A stretch of DNA of 64,000 nucleotides, taken from assembly GCA_002435325.1 (NCBI GenBank), contig DJMJ01000002.1, positions 52,793-116,792 of the forward strand, in the 5' to 3' direction. The stretch comes from Nitrospira sp. UBA6493 (GTDB taxonomy: Bacteria; Nitrospirota; Nitrospiria; Nitrospirales; Nitrospiraceae). A program made the position numbers and the translations under genes. Shown here one piece after another: positions 47,387 through 56,133 of this stretch. Numbering within the stretch: the stretch's first letter is position 1; every line of letters begins with the position of its first letter. Under the pieces are notes generated by a model that saw only the letters and a list, made by a program, of their open reading frames with translations, did no database searches and was not told where the DNA came from.

Positions 47387-48895
47387 ATGAAGATTATGCG
47401 CGTTGAAACCAAGATAGGCCGGGTCGCAACCGAAGCAGCCGAGGTGCTGGTCCTGATGCATTGCGAGGGCGAGGCGCTTTCCCTGGACGCCGCGTCGGTC
47501 GATAAGGCTCTGGGCGGCGTGCTGCGTGAATTGCTGCAATCGAAAGAGTTCGAGGGTAAGGCCAATGAGCTGGCCTTGATTCATGCACAAAAAAAGGTCT
47601 CTGCCAAACGGATCCTCCTGGTGGGGCTGGGCAAGAAGAAGGATCTCGGCGCGGACCAGCTTCGACAGGCCATAGGGTATGTGGTGAAGCGGGTGCGCCA
47701 GATCAAGGCGTCGTCGTTCACCGTGGCCTTACCCGCGCTGCTGCCGGCCGCCTCGTCGCTGGTGGAATCCGCTCAGGCGATGGCCGAGGGGGCGATTCTC
47801 GGCAGTTACCAGTTCACGACCTATCGCAGTGATGCGCCGACCGCCAAAGATGTGAAGGCCATGAATGTATTGGTGCAAGGGAAAGAGGCGCTCCGTTCGG
47901 TTGCAGAAGGGGTGCGGCGTGGTGTTGCGACGGCGGAGGCGGCGGTATTGGTGCGTGATCTCTGCAACCATCCGTCGAATGTGCTGACCCCGACTATGGT
48001 GGCGAATGAGGCGAAAGCGATTGCGAAGGAAGAAGCCCTGACGATCAAGATCCTCGAAGAGCGCGATATGGAGAAGCTCGGGATGGGCGCGTTGCTCGGC
48101 GTGGCCAGGGGCAGTCATGAGCCGCCGAAGTTCATCATTCTCGAATACAAGGGCTCGAAGAAAAAAGATGAGCGGCCTGTTGTATTGGTCGGCAAGACGA
48201 TCACGTTTGACACCGGCGGTATTTCTCTCAAGCCGGCTGAAAACATGGAGCATATGAAGGCGGATATGACCGGCGGCGCCGAGGTCTTGGCGTCGATCCG
48301 TGCCGCCGCAAGGTTGAAATTGCCCCTGCATCTGATCAGCATCTTGCCGGTGGCCGAAAACATGCCGGGTGGCCGGGCCATGAAGCCCGGTGATGTGGTG
48401 AAAACGCTGTCCGGTAAAACGGTTGAAGTGCAGAATACGGATGCGGAGGGTCGGCTGATTTTGTCCGATGCGCTGGCCTACGCAACCCGCTACAAACCGG
48501 CGGCACTGATCGATATTGCGACGCTCACCGGCGCCTGTGTGGTGGCGCTGGGTCAGTTCGCCATCGGCATGTTCGGGACCGATACGGTCTTGAAGGAGAC
48601 GGTGCGCAAGGCTGGATTGCGCTCCGGGGAGCGGGTCTGGGAGATGCCGCTGTGGGATGAATATTTCGAGCAGTTGCGAAGCGATGTGGCCGATATGCGG
48701 AATATCGGAGGCCGGGGGGGCGGTATGATTACCGCAGCGCTATTCCTGAGCAAATTCGTCGGTGATTGTCCCTGGGTGCATTTGGACATTGCCAGCACGG
48801 ACTGGAGCGAGCGGGAACGGGCTTATATTCCCAAGGGGCCCAGTGGGATTGGAACGCGGCTGTTGATTCAGTATTTGATTGATCGCACACTCTAA
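47387..48895 (+). CDS. pepA: Leucyl aminopeptidase (M17)
   Basis: Cytosolic dimanganese/zinc aminopeptidase. The C-terminal catalytic domain shows GKTITFDTGGISLKPAENME (metal and catalytic Lys), MTGGAEVLASI, and the signature NTDAEGRLILSDALAYA (Asp/Glu ligands and Arg). LTGACVVALGQFAIGMFG follows. The N-terminal macro-like domain covers residues 1-160. Length 502 is typical. GGAGGG precedes the ATG. It stands alone between queE and nagZ but runs the same way. Confidence 0.96.
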   Translation: MKIMRVETKIGRVATEAAEVLVLMHCEGEALSLDAASVDKALGGVLRELLQSKEFEGKANELALIHAQKKVSAKRILLVGLGKKKDLGADQLRQAIGYVVKRVRQIKASSFTVALPALLPAASSLVESAQAMAEGAILGSYQFTTYRSDAPTAKDVKAMNVLVQGKEALRSVAEGVRRGVATAEAAVLVRDLCNHPSNVLTPTMVANEAKAIAKEEALTIKILEERDMEKLGMGALLGVARGSHEPPKFIILEYKGSKKKDERPVVLVGKTITFDTGGISLKPAENMEHMKADMTGGAEVLASIRAAARLKLPLHLISILPVAENMPGGRAMKPGDVVKTLSGKTVEVQNTDAEGRLILSDALAYATRYKPAALIDIATLTGACVVALGQFAIGMFGTDTVLKETVRKAGLRSGERVWEMPLWDEYFEQLRSDVADMRNIGGRGGGMITAALFLSKFVGDCPWVHLDIASTDWSERERAYIPKGPSGIGTRLLIQYLIDRTL

Positions 48896-48915
48896 GGCTG
48901 TCGAGGGTTGCACCT

Positions 48916-50019
48916 ATGTTGATGTCGCGCGAAAAGATCGGCCAGTTATTCATGGTGGGGTTCGACGGGACGTCGGTCTCCCCGGACCTCGCGGCCTTTA
49001 TCAGGGAATATAAGCCAGGCGGGGTGATTCTCTTTTCGCGCAATTTGGAATCGATCGAGCAGATTGTTGATCTGACAAACGATCTGCAGCGTTGCAGCCC
49101 ACATTCACCCTTGCTGATCTCGATCGATCAGGAAGGCGGCCGGGTGTCGCGGTTACCGAAGAGCTTCACGATTTTCCCTCCCTGCGAGGTGCTGGGGGTC
49201 TGCAACTCATCCGAACTCGCCTATGCGGCGGCGGCGACCATTGCAAAAGAACTCAGAGCGGTCGGGATCAACATGAACATGTCGCCGGTGCTGGACGTGA
49301 ACAGCAATCCGGCAAACCCGGTGATCGGGGACCGCGCCTTCGGCTCGACGCCAGGCCCCGTGTGTGAGCTGGGCTTGGCCACGATCGGCGGATTACAAGA
49401 TAACCGTGTGGTGGCCTGCGGCAAACATTTTCCAGGACATGGGGATACGAATACGGATTCCCACAAGGAATTGCCGGTCGTGACAGCAACGCGCGAGCGG
49501 CTAGAGGACGTCGAGTTCCCCCCGTTCCGCCAGGCCACGGCTCACGGAGTCGCCACATTGATGACGGCTCATGTTCGCTATAGCGCATTGGATGAGAAAG
49601 TTCCCGCGACGCTGTCCCCGGCCATCATCACGACGTTTCTCCGCGGGGAGTTGAACTACGACGGGGTTGTGCTTACCGACGATTTGGAGATGCATGCGAT
49701 CATCGACCATTATGGCATTGAAGAGGCGACGGTGCGGTCGATTCAGGCCGGCTGTGACATGCCGCTGATCTGCAAAGACCGGAATCGCGAGATTGCGGCT
49801 ATCACCGCCTTGGACAAGGCCGTTGCCGATGGAAGTATTTCCATCGAGCGGTTGGAGCAATCGCTGGCGCGCATAGCCCGGTTGAAGCAGCGGTTTCTCG
49901 CCCCGTATAAGCCGGTCGTGATTTCCGATGCCAAGCTGATCGTCGGATGCCGCAGTCATCAGACGCTGCTTCGATCCATCCATCAGGCCCGCGAGCGCAT
50001 CGCGAAAGCGACGGTGTGA
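48916..50019 (+). CDS. nagZ: Beta-N-acetylhexosaminidase (GH3, NagZ type)
   Basis: Glycoside hydrolase family 3 enzyme that removes N-acetylglucosamine from muropeptides during peptidoglycan recycling. Typical parts are IGQLFMVGFDG, PLLISIDQEGGRVSRLP, MSPVLDVNSNPANPVIGDRA, the catalytic loop CGKHFPGHGDTNTDSHKELP and VVLTDDLEMHAI. At 367 aa it is the single-domain bacterial form. There is no signal peptide, as expected for a cytosolic recycling enzyme. Its stop overlaps the GTG of the next exporter gene (GTGA). Confidence 0.95.
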   Translation: MLMSREKIGQLFMVGFDGTSVSPDLAAFIREYKPGGVILFSRNLESIEQIVDLTNDLQRCSPHSPLLISIDQEGGRVSRLPKSFTIFPPCEVLGVCNSSELAYAAAATIAKELRAVGINMNMSPVLDVNSNPANPVIGDRAFGSTPGPVCELGLATIGGLQDNRVVACGKHFPGHGDTNTDSHKELPVVTATRERLEDVEFPPFRQATAHGVATLMTAHVRYSALDEKVPATLSPAIITTFLRGELNYDGVVLTDDLEMHAIIDHYGIEEATVRSIQAGCDMPLICKDRNREIAAITALDKAVADGSISIERLEQSLARIARLKQRFLAPYKPVVISDAKLIVGCRSHQTLLRSIHQARERIAKATV

Positions 50020-51299
50020 AACCGCCCCCTTCTTTCCCGGCCGGCCGGCGCGAACTCTGGGCCTGGTGCTGCTACGATTTCGCGAACTCCTCTTTTTCTA
50101 CCCTGATCGTCACTGTTGCGTATAGCGTTTATTTTATTCAGGTTGTGGCGGCTGACCTGTCATCAGGCAATCAGGCTGAGCGCCTTTGGTTCTGGGGCTA
50201 TGCTGTGTCCATGCTGGTTGTCGCGCTGGTCGCGCCGATCTTGGGGGCGTTGGCCGATGCTCGCGCAATCAAGCGGCAACTGCTGGCTGGTTCCACCCTG
50301 CTCTGTGTTGTCTGTACGGCATTGCTGTTTTTTGTCGATAAGGGGGATACCGGGCTCGGGCTGGTCTTGTTCGGCTTGGCCAATATCGGCTTCGACCTGG
50401 GCTTTGTCTTTTGCAGTGCGTTTCTCGTCGAGTTAGTGGTCCCTCAGGAGATGGGGCGTTTATCCGGTTACGGCTGGGGATTCGGCTATGCCGGCGGGCT
50501 TCTGTCGCTCGCGCTGGCCTACCCATTTATCAAGGGTGGATTTGCTGAGAGCAATCTCGTCTCGTACCGGCTTAGTTTTACCGTCACGGCTGCCTTCTTT
50601 CTCCTGGCGTCTATCCCCACGTTTTTATTTTTGCAGGAACGGGCTCAAGCTCAGATTCGTGTGCCAGGCCTGAGTCTCTGGCGTCAGGTCATGGCACAGT
50701 TACGGGAGACGGCTGGACAATTGCGGCGATATCGGGATCTGCGGCGGTATTTCCTGGCCTATTTGATTTACTCGGATGCAATCAATACGGTGATCGTCGC
50801 GTCGGCTATCTTCGCGAATAAAGTCCTGGATTTCACGCCGGGCGATTTGATCATATATTTTCTGATAACTCAGATTACCGCGGGCTTGGGTTCGGTGGGG
50901 TTTGGGATTTTTGCGGATCGGATTGGTGCCGCCAGAGTGATTACGATCACGTTAGTGATGTGGATAGGGCTGGTCGTGGCTGCGGCGGCAGTCCAAACGC
51001 AGACGCAGTTCTATTTGATCGGACTGGTGGCAGGCGCCGCGCTTGGAGCCAATCAGGCGGTGAGTCGCACATTGCTGGGACGGTTTACCCCATTGGGACG
51101 GCAGGGAGAATTTTTCGGTTTCTTTTCGGTTGCCGGGAAGTTTGCCGCGATTATGGGCCCGATCGTCTATGGAGAAGTCACGGCTTGGACCGGCAGTCAG
51201 CGCTGGGCTGTGCTTTCCATGGTAGTGTTCTTTGCTGTAGGCTTGGCCATATTTCTTGGAGTGGATGAACGGCGTGGCATCGCGGCCGCGCAGGACTGA
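50016..51299 (+). CDS. MFS transporter, UMF1/Atg22-like family
   Basis: The GTG at 50016 (GTGA overlap with nagZ) gives a protein that begins with the family hallmark RRELWAWCCYDFANSSFST. Twelve membrane helices are apparent, with the MFS loop GALADARAIKRQLLAG after helix 2. The Atg22/UMF1 group in bacteria is poorly characterised; overlap with nagZ suggests it may move a muropeptide, amino sugar or peptide. The function is inferred from context only. Confidence 0.85.
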   Translation: MKPPPSFPAGRRELWAWCCYDFANSSFSTLIVTVAYSVYFIQVVAADLSSGNQAERLWFWGYAVSMLVVALVAPILGALADARAIKRQLLAGSTLLCVVCTALLFFVDKGDTGLGLVLFGLANIGFDLGFVFCSAFLVELVVPQEMGRLSGYGWGFGYAGGLLSLALAYPFIKGGFAESNLVSYRLSFTVTAAFFLLASIPTFLFLQERAQAQIRVPGLSLWRQVMAQLRETAGQLRRYRDLRRYFLAYLIYSDAINTVIVASAIFANKVLDFTPGDLIIYFLITQITAGLGSVGFGIFADRIGAARVITITLVMWIGLVVAAAAVQTQTQFYLIGLVAGAALGANQAVSRTLLGRFTPLGRQGEFFGFFSVAGKFAAIMGPIVYGEVTAWTGSQRWAVLSMVVFFAVGLAIFLGVDERRGIAAAQD

Positions 51300-51308
51300 G
51301 GTGATCTG

Positions 51309-51701
51309 ATGGCGGTCAAGAAAGGCGATATCCTCGACGAGCATAAACGGCATCCTCATTCATGCGGACTCGTGATTAAAATCATGGGTGGTGGGGAAGG
51401 GTTTGAGAAGGTGCTGTGCTGCGGCCATGAATTGACGGAGCAGGATATAGTGGAGGATTTCGGTTCTCCGGCCGGCCGGAAAAAAGGGCTGTTACCTCCG
51501 GCGGTGATCCTGGATGAAAAAAAGCTTTATCCTGATTCCTGCGGGTTGCGTGTGATGATCATGGATGGCGGTGCGGGCTTTAAGGAAATCCGTTGCTGCG
51601 GACATTCTTTGACGGCCAGTTCGATGCGGGAGCTGAAGTTCGGTCAGATGCGGACACCCGATCCGGAGCCAAAGCCAACCGGTCCGGCGGGGCACGCATA
51701 A
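51309..51701 (+). CDS. Protein with duplicated Cys/His motif (130 aa)
   Basis: Two similar halves are seen: residues 7-45 (ILDEHKRHPHSCGLVIKIM, GFEKVLCCGHELT) and 65-104 (ILDEKKLYPDSCGLRVMIM, GFKEIRCCGHSLT). Each carries SCG then, about 20 residues later, CCGH. The spacing would fit one metal site per half, for example zinc or iron as in desulforedoxin-like folds. Family not recognised. It is soluble, starts 9 bases after the exporter gene and is followed by a PsiE-like gene. Confidence 0.7.
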   Translation: MAVKKGDILDEHKRHPHSCGLVIKIMGGGEGFEKVLCCGHELTEQDIVEDFGSPAGRKKGLLPPAVILDEKKLYPDSCGLRVMIMDGGAGFKEIRCCGHSLTASSMRELKFGQMRTPDPEPKPTGPAGHA

Positions 51702-51720
51702 TCACGATCGGAGGACGGTG

Positions 51721-52227
51721 ATGGCGACAGATGAATCGGTCACGCCCCGTGGTGAGGTGCTAAAGCGCTGGTGCCATTACATGGAATGGTTGGACCGCTT
51801 GGGGTATGCCACGGCCGGGTTTAGCCTCTTGATCCTGGGTATGCTGATTTTTCTCCATGCCTGGTATCTGTTTCTGGTAGTGTTGTTCACTAAGGCGGGG
51901 GATGTGGCCTTGCTCTCTGCCGGACTCAAACTGCTCAACGATTTGTTATTGGTCATTATTTTATTGGAGCTTTTCCGCACGGTTGTTCGATTTCTCCAAA
52001 CCGAAGTTTTGACGCTGGAGCCTTATCTTGCCGTTGGTATTATTGCCTGCACCAGGAGGATTCTGACGGCAAGCGCGGAGTTGTCGCATCAACTGCACAT
52101 GACGGACATGCAGTTCTATCAATATCTGATGGATGTGGGTTTGAATGTCTTGGTTATTTTGGTCCTCATCATTGCCGTCTTTATGATCCGGAAGCGGCCG
52201 GCTGCTGGGAATAGCGCGATCGCTTAG
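51721..52227 (+). CDS. PsiE-family membrane protein (phosphate-starvation-inducible E)
   Basis: Start at the ATG 51721 after GGAGG. Four membrane helices are seen at about residues 27-50, 57-85, 102-120 and 135-158. The family pattern is LLNDLLLVIILLELFRTVVRF, TLEPYLAVGIIACTRRIL and LMDVGLNVLVILVLIIAVFMI, which matches PF06146. Role unknown; the name refers to expression under phosphate starvation in E. coli. Confidence 0.85.
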   Translation: MATDESVTPRGEVLKRWCHYMEWLDRLGYATAGFSLLILGMLIFLHAWYLFLVVLFTKAGDVALLSAGLKLLNDLLLVIILLELFRTVVRFLQTEVLTLEPYLAVGIIACTRRILTASAELSHQLHMTDMQFYQYLMDVGLNVLVILVLIIAVFMIRKRPAAGNSAIA

Positions 52228-52301
52228 CGGACCGGTCCCTGTCTCTTTGACTTGCCTGTGTCCCGCGACTTATGGCATCATCCGCCTTCTTGGAGACTGG
52301 C

Positions 52302-52745
52302 ATGGCGAATTTGCTCGAATATGTCGGCTGCGTGCATATCTTCCTCGGCCCCTACCGAGGAAATCCGATCGCGCTCTATTTGAATCGAACGCAATCGGGC
52401 TGCCAAATCAGTCCCAAAGCCTATCCCTGGAACGATGTCTTGGGTGTGGGCGAAACCCCGAACAAAGCTGCGGCCGATTTCGAAGACAAATGGAAAACCA
52501 AAGGCCTGGCTGCAGAAATGTATTCCGGGCCGTCATGGGAAGGAGGGATTAAGCCGGAAAAACCAGCTCCGCCGAAACCAGCCGCTCCTCCGAAGCCGGC
52601 AGTTGTTCCAGCCGCAGCCGGTGCATCGCCCGCTCCTCAAGCAGCAGCACCATCAGCCACACCGGCTTCCACTCATCCAACGGCTTCACAGGCCGTTCCT
52701 GCAGCTCCAGATACCGCACCAGAATCAGCGCGCGAATCGAAGTAA
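52302..52745 (+). CDS. Hypothetical protein with Pro/Ala-rich tail (147 aa)
   Basis: I choose the ATG at 52302, which has GGAG 6 bases upstream; an ATG at 52272 is in frame but lacks this. Residues 1-80 form a small domain (LEYVGCVHIFLGPYRGNPIA, YPWNDVLGVGETPNKAAADF), after which a disordered Pro/Ala/Lys tail runs to the end. The N-terminal domain is not recognised. The tail is unlike any transmembrane region. Convergent with an amino-acid permease gene. Confidence 0.65.
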   Translation: MANLLEYVGCVHIFLGPYRGNPIALYLNRTQSGCQISPKAYPWNDVLGVGETPNKAAADFEDKWKTKGLAAEMYSGPSWEGGIKPEKPAPPKPAAPPKPAVVPAAAGASPAPQAAAPSATPASTHPTASQAVPAAPDTAPESARESK

Positions 52746-52755
52746 TCCCGATTTC

Positions 52756-54198
52756 CTACTGTGCGTCTGTTTGCGCGGTGGACCCCTGAGCCGCAGCAAG
52801 CTTGCTATGCCGAAGGCCGTAGACTCCATAAATCACGATGCCTCCGATGGTCCACCAGACAAATCGATGCCAGGTGAGCGCGGGAAGTTGCCACATGAGG
52901 GCAAGGCAAGAGATCGCGCCCAGGACCGGTATCCAGGGCATGAAGGGAGTCTTGAATGGGCGAGGATGGTTGGGCCTGGTGTAACGTAGAACGATGAGTC
53001 CGATGCAGACAAGCGTGAAGGCGAAGAATGTTCCGATATTGGTCATGTCTGCGGCGGTGCCGATGGGCACGAGAGCCGCCATGATCGCCACTCCGACGCC
53101 TGTCAGCCAGGTCGCATGATGAGGGGTTCCAAAGCGCGGGTGAACAGCCGAGAGCCAGGGGCTCAGCAGCCCATCGCGTGAAATGGCAAAAAATACCCGA
53201 ATCTGACCGAGCATCATCACCACCAGGACGCTCGTAATTCCGGCCACGGCCCCAATAGCTACCACCGCAGCGCCCCATGTGTATCCCACCATGCGAAGGG
53301 CTTCCGCCACAGGTGCGTGAATATCGATCTGATCGGAAGGCACAAGCCCGGTCAGGACCGCGGCGACGGCGACATACAGAACCGTACAGATTCCCAGTGC
53401 GGCCATAATGCCGATCGGCAAATCTCGTTGGGGATTGCGCGCTTCTTCCGCCGTGGTGGTGATAGCGTCGAACCCGATGTAGGCAAAGAATACAGTGGCG
53501 GCGGCGGCGGTGACTCCCGCAAAACCTTGGGGCATGAACGGGGTCCAGTTGCTCGGTGTTATGGCCGGGGATCCGGCAGCGATGAAGAAGAGGATGACGG
53601 CCAGTTTCAGACACACGATGATGCCGGTTGCCCGGGCGCTTTCCTTGATGCCGATAACGAGGATTATCGTGACAAGTAAGACGATTATGGCTGCGGGGAA
53701 GTTCGCAATGCCGCCGTCCGGTCCGCCGGGGGCGTGGGTGGCCCAATCGGGCAGATGGATGCCGGCAAGCTTGAGCAGATTGTTGAAATAGCCGGACCAA
53801 CCGATCGCGACGGCGACGCAGGCGACACCGTATTCTAAGATCAAATTCCATCCGGTGATCCAGGCGAGGAACTCGCCCAGCGTGGCGTAGGAATAGGTAT
53901 AGGCCGAGCCGGCGGCTGGAATCATGGCCGCAAATTCGGCATAGCAGAGCGCGGCAAGCACGCAGGTCAATCCCGACAATATGAATGAAAGAATAATGCC
54001 GGGGCCTGCTCCTGGGCGGTGGGCATCGCCCACGATGGCGGTGCCGATGAGCACGAAAATTCCGGTGCCGATGATGGCGCCGATGCCCAATCCGGTCAGG
54101 TCCCATGCGCTCAGGGTCCGCTTGAGCCGGTGTTGGGGATGGTCGGCGTCGGAGAGAATCCGCTCGATCGATTTCGTGCGTAAAAGTTTGCTGATCAC
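52756..54198 (-). CDS. APC-family amino-acid permease
   Basis: Twelve or more membrane helices in a 480-residue protein. The helix-1 motif GLGIGAIIGTGIFVLIGTAI and helix-2/3 CALCYAEFAAMIPAAGSAYT are typical of the cationic-amino-acid-transporter branch of APC. AYIGFDAITTTAEEARNPQRDLP is the other hallmark. It should be a proton-driven amino-acid importer or exchanger; the exact substrate cannot be deduced. Convergent with the preceding gene and 116 bases from the amidotransferase gene. Confidence 0.92.
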   Translation of the reverse strand: MISKLLRTKSIERILSDADHPQHRLKRTLSAWDLTGLGIGAIIGTGIFVLIGTAIVGDAHRPGAGPGIILSFILSGLTCVLAALCYAEFAAMIPAAGSAYTYSYATLGEFLAWITGWNLILEYGVACVAVAIGWSGYFNNLLKLAGIHLPDWATHAPGGPDGGIANFPAAIIVLLVTIILVIGIKESARATGIIVCLKLAVILFFIAAGSPAITPSNWTPFMPQGFAGVTAAAATVFFAYIGFDAITTTAEEARNPQRDLPIGIMAALGICTVLYVAVAAVLTGLVPSDQIDIHAPVAEALRMVGYTWGAAVVAIGAVAGITSVLVVMMLGQIRVFFAISRDGLLSPWLSAVHPRFGTPHHATWLTGVGVAIMAALVPIGTAADMTNIGTFFAFTLVCIGLIVLRYTRPNHPRPFKTPFMPWIPVLGAISCLALMWQLPALTWHRFVWWTIGGIVIYGVYGLRHSKLAAAQGSTAQTDAQ

Positions 54199-54314
54199 AA
54201 ACCCTCCGGTCTGCTCGGTTGTGGGCTCTTCATGGATGAGAGGTCCGAATTTCCCCCAGTATAGCAGTCATTGAATGGAGGGCCAGAAGAATTGAGAAGG
54301 CGATCGTATGGGCA

Positions 54315-55055
54315 TCAGTTGCGTGTCTGGCGAGCGGATCGGAGCAGGGCTTGAAATAGTCGTCGATGGAGTACGTGGTGCTCGAAGAGAAATTCGGGGT
54401 GCCATTGGATGCCGAGGATAAACCGGTGTCGGGGCGATTCGACGGCTTCGATGACGCCATCCGGTGCAATGGCGCTGGCAATTAATTTCGGTCCAACGGT
54501 TTTGACAGATTGATGGTGGGAGCTATTTACCATCATCGAGGATCTCTTGACGATTTTGCGAAGGAGACTTCCCGGTGCGACCGTTACGGCGTGGGATAGA
54601 TGGATCGCCTTGGTGGTTTGCCGATGGGACAAGACGCCTGGCACTTGGGAGGGCAGATCTTGAAAGAGGCTGCCGCCGCAGGCCACGTTAAGAGTTTGCA
54701 TTCCGCCACAAATGCCTAGCAAGGGGAGATCGCGCCGTTGTGCATGATGGACGAGATCCAGCTCAAAGTTGGCGCGGCGTTCGCTGACGAGGGGGAATTT
54801 ATAGCGCTGGCGCTCTCCGTATAGGCGGGGAGAAAGATCGGGCCCGCTGCCAGTGAGCAAGAGCCCATCAATCCCGTCGAGGAGGCGACGACGTCCTGCC
54901 GCATCGGCTACGAGCGGAAGAATGAGGGGAATTCCGCCGAGCTCTTCGATGGCTCTGATGTATCGTGCCCGCAGGAAATAGGTAGGCTCATGCCCACCCC
55001 ATTCTTTTCTGTCACCGGCATTGAAGTCTGGAGTAATGCCGATGACAGGTTTCAT
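54315..55055 (-). CDS. Class I glutamine amidotransferase-like hydrolase (C26, PuuD-like)
   Basis: Start at 55055 (MKPVIGITPDFNAGDRKEW). The upstream extension to 55139 belongs to the neighbouring gene's end. The catalytic triad is visible: nucleophile Cys in LGICGGMQTLNVACGGSLFQ, and His/Glu in GIQWHPEFLFEH. SHHQSVKTVG is also typical of gamma-glutamyl-gamma-aminobutyrate hydrolases. A length of 246 fits. Neighbourhood with a permease suggests use of amines or amino acids. It begins next to the stop of the upstream gene. Confidence 0.88.
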   Translation of the reverse strand: MKPVIGITPDFNAGDRKEWGGHEPTYFLRARYIRAIEELGGIPLILPLVADAAGRRRLLDGIDGLLLTGSGPDLSPRLYGERQRYKFPLVSERRANFELDLVHHAQRRDLPLLGICGGMQTLNVACGGSLFQDLPSQVPGVLSHRQTTKAIHLSHAVTVAPGSLLRKIVKRSSMMVNSSHHQSVKTVGPKLIASAIAPDGVIEAVESPRHRFILGIQWHPEFLFEHHVLHRRLFQALLRSARQTRN

Positions 55056-55056
55056 T

Positions 55057-55464
55057 TTACCGGACTGGTTCGGCCGCACCGGTGGGGCCTGAAGGCTCGC
55101 TGTCGGCAGCCACGCCGAGGAATCGCACGGCACGATCACCGTTCAGATGTTCAGGTGTGATGACATAGGTGCCATACATGCTGGGGATCCAAATATTTTT
55201 GGCCGTCTGTTCGCTTCCACCGGAGAATACGTAGGCCAATCCACCGACCACTCCGCCGCAAATGGCAAAGGCCGCTTTGAGTGGGAAATATAAAATGGTA
55301 GAAACAGCCGAGGCTGCCTGCATACCCGCCCCTGAGGCCGTTCCTTGCTGGGTATCGGCGGAAGAAGATTGACTCCAGGCTGGAGCGGCAATGAAGAGTG
55401 AAAAAGTCATCAGCACCGCCAGTGCGGTCAGGGGAAGCGTGCGTATCAATCTGAAACGTGTCAC
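55057..55464 (-). CDS. Secreted hypothetical protein (135 aa)
   Basis: The GTG at 55464 is preceded by AAGGAGG at a spacing of 5 and starts a proper signal peptide (LTALAVLMTFSLFIAAPAWS). The mature part has a Gly/Ala-rich hydrophobic hairpin (PLKAAFAICGGVVGGLAYVF) and ends with IWIPSMYGTYVITPEHLNGD followed by RAVRFLGV. This pattern is frequent in Nitrospira-type secretomes but has no function that I know. The ATG at 55521 would add 19 unrelated residues. Confidence 0.7.
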   Translation of the reverse strand: MTRFRLIRTLPLTALAVLMTFSLFIAAPAWSQSSSADTQQGTASGAGMQAASAVSTILYFPLKAAFAICGGVVGGLAYVFSGGSEQTAKNIWIPSMYGTYVITPEHLNGDRAVRFLGVAADSEPSGPTGAAEPVR

Positions 55465-55607
55465 GGGAACCTCCTTCCTCTTCACAACAGAAGAGTGATG
55501 TGAATGACTCTCCTGATTCAAAACCAGGGTATTGCGTTATAACAAATTCATCAACGCTTGCAAACCCCCTGCCGAAGGGCTTTTCTACAGAATGGCCAAG
55601 AAGATGG

Positions 55608-56054
55608 CTATGGCATGAGATCAAGCTCGCCAAGAATGTAGGAAACGACATACTCTCGTCTAGTTTGTGCGGCCTGGTGAAGTTCGTGGACTAGCTCGGT
55701 GCGGCCGATTCGCTGGTTCTCCTGGGGCACTCCCAAATCTAGCCGCAGGTCGAGTTTGCACCAGGCGAGCGCTTGAGCAAAGAGGTCTGGAATGCGGGCT
55801 CTGAACTCATCCTGTTCAGACTCGGGCACCGATGCCAGGACCTGTGCCAGCCCCTCACTCAATTGTAGGGTTTCTTGGAGGGCTGCGACGTGGGCTTTTT
55901 CCATTTCCACGGAGATTTGAATGCCAGCCTTCCAACTTCGTTTCTTGACGTTGAATACACAGTAATGCGTGTCCTTCTGCTCTTCGACCGTTTCAGGTCC
56001 GAAGAAGAGGGTGACGCGATACGGAAGCTGGTCTGGCGGTACGGCGACATTCAT
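55608..56054 (-). CDS. Hypothetical cytoplasmic protein (148 aa)
   Basis: The protein is soluble and acidic, with a beta-rich N-terminal half (YRVTLFFGPETVEEQKDTHY, CVFNVKKRSWKAGIQISVEM) and a helical C-terminal half (LFAQALAWCKLDLRLDLG). I do not recognise a family. Codon use is normal for the region and it does not overlap other genes. The frame is bounded by sensible intergenic DNA, which supports reality, with modest confidence. Confidence 0.6.
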   Translation of the reverse strand: MNVAVPPDQLPYRVTLFFGPETVEEQKDTHYCVFNVKKRSWKAGIQISVEMEKAHVAALQETLQLSEGLAQVLASVPESEQDEFRARIPDLFAQALAWCKLDLRLDLGVPQENQRIGRTELVHELHQAAQTRREYVVSYILGELDLMP

Positions 56055-56133
56055 ATATCACATTGTAGCATGTCCATGCTTCAAGCTGAGTATGAATTGA
56101 CGGGCTATCCTTCCGGCGATAAGATGCCGCGTT

